Source: Gremmenia infestans
Lineage: Eukaryota > Ascomycota > Leotiomycetes > Helotiales > Hamatocanthoscyphaceae
DNA: 64,000 nt
Direction: 5' to 3'
NCBI GenBank assembly: GCA_032629725.1
Contig: JAFEVB010000029.1
Location: 930,001 to 994,000, forward strand
Shown: piece after piece, positions 54,726-64,000 of the stretch
Layout: the number at the start of each line of letters is the position of its first letter
Numbering within the stretch: position 1 is the stretch's first letter
Notes under the pieces: generated by a model
What the model saw: the letters and a program-made list of their open reading frames with translations, nothing else
Database searches by the model: none
What the model was told of the DNA's origin: nothing
Program-made: the position numbers and the translations under genes

Positions 54726-57700
54726 TACAAAGTTCGGGATATAGTCCCTATATCCCAATAGAGAGCTTAATAATACTTTGCGATTAGAATCAAAAGAAAA
54801 TATATCCTAGGGTAACTATGCCTCGAATATCGAATTACAAGCTAGGCGTGTGGAAAATCAATAAGCATATCCACCACACACTTGAAGATAGACCTTCTTC
54901 CAAATTGTAAAACCACTTAGGACAGCCAATCAAACTATATTGACGAAACCAAATTTTCCCTGGATCTATCATCTGTTGTGCTGAATCACCCGGCTCAGCC
55001 CGCCTAATGGAAGCAGCCTTAGTGATTGAAGGTGGCTTGCTCTAGATGCGGGGAAGACCATCCCGACTGGGAAGGCACGATCCACAGGACGTCGAAATTG
55101 ACAGAGTTGCTACTCTATAAGAACAGTAGCCTGGTTGGGATTTGAGGTAATCAACACAAAGTTCATGCCAGGTACGAGTCAAAAATTCACAGATGTATGG
55201 ATATCACGCATCACTAGCGTAAGCGCTTAGGAACTCTCTCACTGGTATCGGAGGTGAAAAGTGGCCCGCAAGAAAGTTGTGAGGTGCAAGAGAATAGCAG
55301 GTGCAGAAAAATATATCATGGCTATATGGACGTGAAAAGATGTGAGTTGAAGTAAGCTTCGAGTCGATGCTAGTAAATCGAGGATATTTGTGCTTGTACT
55401 ATGGAATGGGGGTAGAAAAGTTGAATCTTAATGACTGGGGTTAGACTTATTGTAGGATGTTATAGTAAAAACACCTGTATTTCGATATTTAGTATCGAAA
55501 ATGTACCTTGTATTCAGCCTTCTTCATTAGCCGTATTGGATGACGTTGAAGTTATCAAGTGTTCGCTGGGTGTCGAGGTTCCCCAGATGGCAGGGGTAAT
55601 CGCTTAGCGGCACATGACCCATCCAACTATTTTGTCGTAGGAAGGGGAAGGTGCACTCCTGTCTCAAATAGCAGTGTGTCCCTTAGAACGCATGGTCTTG
55701 TCTAAATAATCAAATATGGGTCTGTACATATGTCGAAACCTGAAATCTAACAGTAGAATTGATGTAAAGTCGGCATCAAGTCAAGACTGTCAAGGCCGCA
55801 CAACTGCGGAGTAGACCGGCGCCCGGCTTAATCGCCGAACCGTAATCTCATCTTGATTGTGCTACAATTTCAAAATGCCGCGGTACCTGAAGGTCGGGGG
55901 GTTCTACACAACGCAGAGAGGCTGCTCTGCGATCCATTTCTAGGTGATGATGTGACGTTCTTAGTGCTCCGAGTCCCACTACAAGGTCCCTTGTACTTTA
56001 TCTGTGACGATTCATGATAGGCCATTGTGACAAAGAGAGTTAATGAGGTGAGGCAATTTCGTGAACACTTCAACATATATGGCGCGGCACAAGAGGCGCG
56101 GTCTCGCAGATAAAGACATCAACTGAGTTGACGCCAAATCCACAATTGAGGTGACTTTGAGAGCAAGACTTTCAGATATGGGCTCGCTGACGTTTGGGAG
56201 GATTCGAGTTGTCCCGGGCGTTCCGTCGCGTTGATTTGATGAAGGATGCTTGTGAATGGATGCATCGAATGTGCTCGAGGGCAGATCTTGATACTTTCAA
56301 GATGTCACTTGATTGACAACCAATCAACGTACTGTCTCGTATTGCCGGGCCTACGCTCGTGGCTATGGTACTGTGGGTTACACCTCACCGCCGACCGCGT
56401 CGACAATAGTCCTAATAGTCATAGACAAGTATGCTCGAGCTGCTCGCAAGTGCAACTGCAAGCTGAGGTAGACGTCTAGACCTCTTGACGGCTGTCGACG
56501 TGCCTTCGCTCGAAGTATTGTTTGCCATCGTGACCAGACGGCATGATTGCTAGCGTTTGGCAGACATCAGATGGAACGTGCAGCAGAGGGCTTATCTGAT
56601 GGCATTCGGGATCTGTCGCTTGCAGATCCGGACGGCACCACCCCCGCATAATCAAGGGGTAAAGCAGATCAATTTTTCGAGGTGTAAGGGTCTCGGAACC
56701 ACACATTACCATCATGGCGGGCAAAACACCCAAAGCTTATTTCAACGTGCCACGATTGATGTTTGTAATATGAGCGAGGCGCTTGCTTTTTGAAGAATAG
56801 CAAGCAATCCACAGGACATGAAAATGACTGCAAATAAATCTTTTCAGATCGATCATCACCTCAAGTTCCACATCCTCGCGGTAACGTCGACGCAGCTTTG
56901 GTCTTGCTTCCAGATTGCCTCCAATATTCTCGTAGATCCATGAGGTGCTACTGCGAACAGGAGATCGTGAGATAAGGCCACTCTGGAGAACGAACGGCAG
57001 TACGACCTCGCAAATTACACCCGAAAAGCATACAAGTCGTGCTCGACTAGAGCAGTGCGTCCATCAAGAGCTACCTAGGCATTCAGCATCAAAGACTGCC
57101 GAGTCTGAGGATTGCTCCATCCATCGGAGAAAGATCAAGTTATTCAGGATGTGTTACCACGTCGGAGCGAACGTGGGGAGCGGACGGAGCCATCCATGCA
57201 TGGAAACCACAACGAAGCGAGGCATTCCGGACGCCGCTGCACGACAACGGAACCTTCAACAACAGGACCAGCTCGAATGAAGATATACTCAACAGCAGAT
57301 GTATGTATATATATGCATTTCCTGCAATGTTAAATGAGGGTTTATGCATTAAACGCGGGAGCACAACATTGACCACAGATAAAACACACAGCTACACCAG
57401 GCAATGAGAACTATTTATCGCATCCCATATGGCTTCTGTTGATGAGTTGAGATGAGATGAGATCAATTCAATTCCAGGTTGCGATGTGCCATGCGAGGTT
57501 TTCAGGGATGCACTGGCGCGGTGGAGACATGCCCAAAGAGGAAAGGCTCGCTTGTCGGTAAAAGCAAGAGGTGAACACCTCCATTTATCGACATTGATTC
57601 ATCGGCCCATTTCCTTCCTACGAGCTTCTTCAACCTCACAACGACGACTTGGATCGCATTCTGGCATTATCAGCTTCTCTCGTTCGGACCAGAAGTCCGT

Positions 57701-57863
57701 ACAATCCAATATCACCGCGATCATCCCCAGTTCGGATCCTCTAATCGCCCTATTGACGCTCGAGAACGAAGTCGCCCCCGCGATACCAACTTTCGCAGTT
57801 CCAGACGCCAATTTTGAAGCACGATACGAACACACCCTTTACTCGGCCGCATGCGCAAACACA
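54726..57863. other. Gene-poor region, no gene recognised
   Basis: Three kb with only short frames. A minus-strand frame at 55870-56076 and plus-strand frames at 56945-57280 have protein-like codon composition but match nothing I know; they may be decayed genes. 57440-57863 probably holds the leader of the demethylase gene. It includes a GATGAGATGAGATGAGATC repeat and an open frame running in phase into the start at 57864. Confidence 0.45.
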
Positions 57864-60800
57864 ATGTCTGACGATACAGTGGTGGTTGCTGCGGCCCCTG
57901 GCCCAGCTCTAGAGGCGAACGGCTTGCATTCTCCTCCCGATAGCAACATGAAAGATGCTAGCGACAGTGAACTCTCAGATCTGGACGAGGAACAACCAGA
58001 ACAGCCAGCTCCTGCGAGCGATGATATAGGCGAAATCGAGCCTTCTTATTACTCCGATGACGGTGTACCAGTGTTTACCCCGACCATGTACCAATTCAAG
58101 GACTTTACTCGATTCGTAAGTTGCATTTTCAATTTAGAAGTAGTCCTTGGTAGGCAAATATGCTAAGTTGAACCAGATGAAAAAAATCACCAAATATGGA
58201 ATGCGATCCGGTATTGTCAAAGTCATCCCTCCTGCCGAATGGAAAGCGGCCCAGCCCCGCCTCGACGAGGCTGTGAAGACAATGAGGATCAAGGAGCCAA
58301 TCAAACAGGATATCATGGGCACAAGTGGTACATACCGACAGGCGAATATCGTACATCAACGATCATACACCCTTCCTCAATGGCGTCAATTGTGCGACCA
58401 GAGCGATCATCAGCCTCCAGCGAAGAGAGGAGAACGACGCGCAAACCAAGACAAACACATTAAACCCGCCCCGAAAACCAGGAGCACTAAAGCCCCATCA
58501 AGTTCGGCATCGAAGGGACGAGGTCGAGGTCGCCCGCCAAAGGGCAAAGCTTCCCGCAACAGTACCGTGGAGAAGGAAGAAGAGGGACAGGCTACACCAG
58601 ATCGACTTCCAACACCAGTGTCCCCATCGATGAAGCCCGAGGAAGATGATGAAACTGTCAAGCTTGATCAAGAGTATGCGGACGAATCTCCATCCAAGCC
58701 TAAATTTGGTTCGAGACAAGCAAAAGCGATTTCGGTTTCATCCCGCCGCAAGAATAATCGACGAGAAGTTGCCGGTAAGATTGATGAAGCAGCATTCGTC
58801 GATTTCAATTACGAGTTGGACGAAGAATACCCACCAGAACGTTGCGAAGATCTCGAACGGTCTTACTGGAAGACTCTTACCTACGCTCCACCGCTTTATG
58901 GTGCAGATATGCCTGGTACGCTCTTTACAGATGAGACAACTTCTTGGAATCTGGGCAAATTGGACAACATTCTCGATGTCATGGGATCAAAGATTCCCGG
59001 TGTCAATACTGCTTATTTGTACCTGGGTATGTGGAAGGCAACATTTGCCTGGCATTTGGAAGACGTTGATCTTTACAGCATCAACTATATCCACTTTGGT
59101 GCGCCCAAACAGTGGTACAGTATTGCCCAAGGAGATGCTAGGCGATTTGAGGCTGCAATGAAGACCATCTGGCCTACTGACGCTAAGGCTTGCGATCAAT
59201 TCCTTCGTCACAAGACATTTTTGATCTCGCCAGCGCACCTTCTGTCAAACTTTAACATCAAGGTCAACAAAATCGTTGCCCACCCCGGCGAGTTCGTCAT
59301 CACCTTCCCGTATGGATATCACTCGGGGTACAATCTTGGATATAATTGTGCCGAAGCGGTCAATTTCGGTCTCGAGGAATGGCTTGAGTATGGTCGCGTT
59401 GCAAAGAAATGTGATTGTGACCAAGCTCAAGATAGTGTTTGGATCAACGTTCATGAGCTGGAACGTAAGATGAGAGGCGAAGAGACCGAGTACGAAGAGA
59501 CAGATGAAGAGGACGAAGAAGAAGAGGATGACAGTCTTCCTACACCTCCTGGTAGTAATGGCGACTCGAAACCAAAAATAATCCAGAAGAAACGCAAACG
59601 CTCTGCCAATGATAAGAGTGGCAATGAGAACATCAAGAGAGTTCGCATTCGCATTAAGGCGCCATCGAAAGAGCCCTGTATACTTTGTCCCAACGATATA
59701 CCATCGGAGGATCTTCTCCCTACAGAGGAGATTGGTAGCAAAGCTCACAGGATCTGCGCCATGTATATCCCAGAGACCAGTGTTGACGAAGACAACACGA
59801 AAGAATTCGTTACGGACGTCAAGTATATTGATAAGGCCCGGCTTGAGCTCAAATGCAATTACTGTCGTTCCAAGAAGGGTGCCTGCTTCCAATGCTCTCA
59901 GAAGAAGTGTACAAGGGCTTACCATGCTACGTGCGCTGCCGCCGCTGGTGTCTCGGTCCAACAAGGCGAAGTTCCCAGGTTTGGAGAAGATGGGACGGAA
60001 TACAAAGAATGGGGCATCGAGTTCAGTTGCCGTTTCCATCGCACCAAGCGCGATAAGAAATTTGATGGAGACGCGCTGGAGAGCGATGAACGTCTTCGTA
60101 AGGGTGGTGCGGAGCTGAAGATCGGCGAAGTTTGTCAAGCTCAATACTACAGAGGTGATATTTTTGCTGGTGCGGTTGTGGAGAACCGTCGAAGCGAAGA
60201 GACAGTTCTTCTCGATATTCTACCCCGAGGGTGCGTTACCATGTTTCCACGCAATCACTTTGCCCCTTTGTTTCTGTATGACTAACGTTTTTTCAGTGAC
60301 CGCGTTGAAGTTGAATATAAGTGGCTTCTCATCCCAGATCCTGCCGATTATCATCTTGATAAACCATCAGCAAACGCCATTCCGATGCCGAAGTCACGCA
60401 AGGACAAGCAATCGCTCAACACGAGTAAGCGTCAAGCAGATGATAATCCTAGACGAGACGATCCATTTGTTGAAGGCCATACCTGGGCTGAGTTCAAAAT
60501 GGAGGAAATTGCTCGAAACGTCGCCCAGCGCAAGGTCAACCTCGCAAAGGAGGGCGAACTTTGGCACTATCTTGGCAGAAATTCGACGGAAGCAAGGGCT
60601 CAGTTCACAGAGGATCCTGCGAAACCTCGAAACAATCCTAAAGCCAACTTCTTGGACACACTTCCAAGAGCAATTCCCCAAGCCCTGCCACGCCACTCCT
60701 ACTCGGCTTCATATCCTACGAAAACGAGCCACCCCTCTCCGAATGTCTCAAGAGCAGCAAGCAGACCCCTCCCTCCAAGCTCCAATAAATCAGACAAGCC

Positions 60801-62211
60801 ATACGCATACAAGCCTCGCGAGATTGGTGATACATATCGTGTTGACCAACAAGCATACCGTTCTCAGCAAAGCTTCCTGCAGCAATCTGCTCCTAGCGTT
60901 CCTTACAGCTTTGGCACTGATCCTCGATACCAAACCACTGACCCGAATCGTCCAAGTCAGTATTCTAGGCCTGCCTCTGGTAGCCCTCTAGCGCCTCCGC
61001 CTGTTGGTCCTCTTGCGCCGCCCACTCAATATCGACCTCCTTATCCTGCTGCTATTCCACCTAAGCCAAGCAATCCTTTCACCAGCAAAGCACCACAGAA
61101 TTCGCGACCATCCAAACCCAATCCCTTTGCCAATTATACATACTTGCAAAAGGAGCATAACAGATCGCCTCTGGAGTACAAGAGTCCTTACAGACCTGGT
61201 GGAGGCTTCATGAACGGCTATCAAGGGAATCTTGGACAGCACTTGCAACAAACGCTCTTTCAGAAGCGATCAGGATCTACAGCCCAAAACTCGACCCTGT
61301 ATACTAGTCCTCGAGCGCCGTATATTGCGGGCCAGCCATCTCCGACAGTCGGTTCTTACGCTTCGAGCAATGCAGCGCCACACACAAACTATGGTGGCAC
61401 AACAGCATCATCACAAAAGCAGCCTCCTGCCCCTGGAGGAATGCCGACGGCGGCCCCGAATAATTGGGAAAGGAGAGAGAGTCCGCAACTTCACGCAGCC
61501 ATCCGACAGGAATACACCCAAAGCCCGATGTTCCATCAACACTACCAACCCCAGCGTCAGCCCACACAATATCAGGGCTCTGCTGTCCTACAACCCCCAC
61601 CAATGTGGAATAGACAAGCCTACCAACCTGGTCAGATGCCTCATCCTAACCAAGGTCCGCCACAACAGAATCAAGGATACCATCCGGCCTCATATTCTCA
61701 GGTTCAACGTCTACAACAGCCGCATGTGACGCAGGCACAGTCATATCATACCTCTCCGGGGCCACAGACTGCCCACGGGTCATGGCAATCTAGGCAAACC
61801 TCACAAGCTGCTGAATCACAGCACGCTGCTCCGTCACTTCAATCTCCGCAACATCAACCATCGAATCCGGGCACACAATCGTCTCCACCCAACAGCATGT
61901 ACTCACCTTCTCAGTCTCAAGGCCAATATCGACCTTCAAGCTCCTACCAAACTGCACAGCCTTTAAGCTCTATTGCACAGAAGGCCATTCAATCACCACT
62001 TAATTATGGTCAATCTTCGCCAACTCTTCAAGACCAAGAGAACAAGGCAGTATACCCACACCAGCAATACTTCCAAAAGCAAGCGCAGATCCCACAGCCA
62101 TACGCTCGGGCTCCTCAAACATACGAACCAGCAGATGTACCGGTAGATTCCACGTCGATCATCGAGAAGATCATGCTAAATCTAAAGGGTGCAAAACCAG
62201 CTAATGCATGA
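57864..62211 (+). CDS. kdmA: KDM4/KdmA-type JmjN-JmjC-ePHD histone lysine demethylase
   Basis: Exons 57864-58115, 58177-60230 and 60297-62211 give 1,406 aa. JmjN covers about 67-105 (VPVFTPTMYQFKDFTRF, split by intron 1, then MKKITKYGMRSGIVKVIPP). A Lys/Arg/Pro-rich linker contains an AT-hook-like KGRGRGRPPKGK. JmjC covers about 330-500, with the Fe(II) ligands His377 and Glu379 in FAWHLEDVDLYSINYIHFG and His466 in ITFPYGYHSGYN. Their spacing matches human KDM4 (188/190/276). CDCD follows, like the KDM4 zinc cysteines. After an acidic stretch comes an extended PHD beginning PCILCPNDIPSEDLLP and including CNYCRSKKGACFQCS. A Tudor-like segment with VCQAQYYRGDIFAG is split by intron 3. The last ~450 residues are Gln/Pro/Ser-rich and disordered. 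The enzyme would remove methyl groups from H3K9 or H3K36 in the nucleus using 2-oxoglutarate. The frame is open back to 57486, so a longer start is possible. Confidence 0.92.
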
Positions 62212-64000
62212 ATGGGACTTGGGAATTGTGATGGCGTTGGTTTAAGGGGTTTCAAGATTGGGGGATGACTTTTGACGGCTCTAATGACTCGGGATGCAGA
62301 TGGGTGTTTTGATACAGGGAGATATTTTTACTTCGTACGGGCTGGGAATAGCACGTTGCCTTTCAGTCATTTTGTGCACTTTGGCGCTCGGGAGTTTTGT
62401 TTTTCTTTCTTGGTTCTGCATTGATTTGCTTCTATCCCTTGCTTTTCACGGAATCCTTTTCTGCCCTTTTTTGACCTTGGCGACATGTTTCCAAGTCATC
62501 TTGGTATTAGAGAGTCTGGCTTGTAGATTAGGGATGGCTTCTTTGTGAGTACAGGGTCATGACTTACTTCGGTTGGAGGGCATGGATATTATGCTCTGGG
62601 TTGGGTTAGGGCTGGTTGGGTTGTATGATAGTCTTGAAAGTGCCTGTCGCGCATGAGCATAAATGAAATTTAACCGAATCGAATCCAGTCCGCTCCCCTG
62701 AGCTACGCTGCAAGTAGGTGATTAGCTCGTAGCCTGTATTCATGGCCCTGTGCCGTCCCATGGGGTCTGCAATGCAATGCAGTGCATTAATATCGGTTTA
62801 GTTATTTTATAGGAGGATGCAAGATAGGGAATGGGGGAAGGATGACCGACTATTAGGGGATAGGGGATAGGTTAGGTTTAATGCCTGCATGCTAAAGCTA
62901 GCCTGAGTTTCTTCGCGAGGTGGAGGGGGGGAGGGACGATTGGTAGTACAGTAATGAACGATGTATGTATTATTAGATCATTTACTAACACATTGTGATC
63001 TAGATAAATGGCTAGCTTCCGCCGGGCCGCAGTCAAGACTATTACTATTACTATCACCTACTCTCCCTCCCCCTTAATAAATGTCAAACCACGCAAGTCC
63101 CTATAGTACGTAGATTCCTATGAAACTGAATGGCTAGAGCCCTTGCAGTAGCCCGTGAAGGGTACTCGTAAGGTCCTTGTAAGGTCCTACTAAGCCCTAG
63201 ACGTAGTGATATTATTTGCTGCATTCCCCTGTTTACACCGTGGGGCGAAGGATTAATAACATTTATTAAGGGGAGGGGAGAGAGTAAGCTAGTAAAAGTA
63301 TCTTACCTTAGGTAGTCTAGCCCAAGCAAGCCTCGACCGAGGCTATATCGTACCTTCGAATTTCTTACCCCGCGATTTGATTATTGGTACGAGTACTGTA
63401 GTAGTGTAGGTATCTACCCCGCAGTAAGGTAAGGAAGGCAAGCTGCCGTCTTGTATAGGTAGTGTGATTTTAATTGTCTCTTAATGAGTGTTATGTTGCC
63501 AAGCAGCCTATTCCTGTTTCTTTATTGCTTTGTTTCCGCATTCTTGACTGATGAATTAGAAGCGGCGGGAGTTAGAAGTGGCATAGCAGGTTGGTATAGA
63601 TAATACTGTAGTACAATGCAATGCAATCTATAGCCGTTGTATTTCTGGCGGGTAGGTGGGTTTTTGGGGTCTTTCGTGCATGGTTACGAGTATGTATGTA
63701 CTATACCGAGTTTAGTGGGTGGATTGAGGGGCAGATGTGGACGTGCCGTAGACGCAGTACAGTAGCATTTCCGAGTTTGTGTACCTTTCAGCTTCCCGCG
63801 TTTCGTTTCGTTTCGTTTGGTTTAATTATCTTCTTTTTCAAATCATCGAGTTAGGAAGATGAGAATATTGGACTTGGGAGGATAGGGGAGGGAGGAAGAG
63901 AGAGCTCTTTTTATCCATGTATTCAGGCATACCTTACGTCCGTCTGGCCCTCTGGGTCGATTCCCGGTCCATCTATCTAGATTCGATTGGACTCTTTCTG
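62212..64000. other. 3' flank and intergenic region, no gene recognised
   Basis: Frames up to 84 codons without family features. The sequence is rich in short purine/pyrimidine tracts and TACTGTAG-type strings, with CGTTTCGTTTCGTTT at about 63800-63815. It probably holds the demethylase terminator and the upstream region of a gene beyond the window. Confidence 0.45.

Noticed and set aside
59245..60144. 299-codon minus-strand frame inside the demethylase
   Set aside because: It is the antisense shadow of the conserved JmjC and ePHD coding region.
63935..63975. GGTCGATTCCC string resembling a tRNA T-arm
   Set aside because: No acceptor, D or anticodon stem can be folded around it, and the loop lacks the TTCRA order.

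Overview
The window looks like nuclear DNA of a filamentous ascomycete (Pezizomycotina). The genes have short GT-AG introns (mostly 43-130 bp) with CTAAC/CTGAC-like branch sites. The gene set includes fungal Ypt1, Ctf4/Mcl1, Alp11 and a KDM4-type demethylase. There are small secreted cysteine-containing proteins, and a Fot1/pogo transposon carries a RIP-like mutation pattern. A leotiomycete is my best guess from general protein character, but that is inference only.

Layout. 0.9-2.7 kb: tubulin cofactor B (alp11), with an unusually long intron. 3.4-5.9 kb (-): DUF726 membrane alpha/beta hydrolase. 6.6-8.6 kb (-): NCS1 nucleobase/allantoin-type permease. It is divergent, across a 1.5-kb GATA-rich intergenic region, from an adenylation-thiolation-reductase enzyme (10.1-13.6 kb). 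15.3-17.9 kb: an unrecognised acidic protein whose 3' half is built from four copies of a short motif, each split by a phase-1 intron at the same codon. 18.3-22.3 kb: ctf4 (-) and a WD40 gene (+) share a 200-bp promoter with an MCB/E2F-like site. 24.5-27.7 kb: a large low-complexity fungal protein. 29.7-30.7 kb (-): ypt1. 31.3-32.2 kb: a mitochondrial-type protein. 33.6-34.8 kb: an FAD monooxygenase.

From 35 to 57 kb the DNA is sparse and accessory in character. It holds a broken haloacid-dehalogenase-type gene, three small secreted-protein genes, an F-box gene, an AIM6-like phosphodiesterase and a decayed single-pass membrane protein. It also holds a complete but RIP-mutated Fot1/pogo element with intact terminal repeats and TA target-site duplication, a 129-bp mariner-type MITE, and a fragment of a dynamin GTPase lying between inverted copies of a second small repeat family. 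From 57.9 kb the sequence is gene-like again, with a KDM4/KdmA-type JmjN-JmjC-ePHD histone demethylase, followed by 1.8 kb without a recognisable gene.

Functional links visible here: the permease upstream region is rich in GATA motifs, as expected for nitrogen-regulated uptake, and the ctf4 promoter carries a G1/S-type element, as expected for a replication gene. The repeat-rich middle section groups transposons, decayed genes and secreted proteins, a typical fast-evolving fungal compartment. No tRNA, rRNA or CRISPR was recognised.
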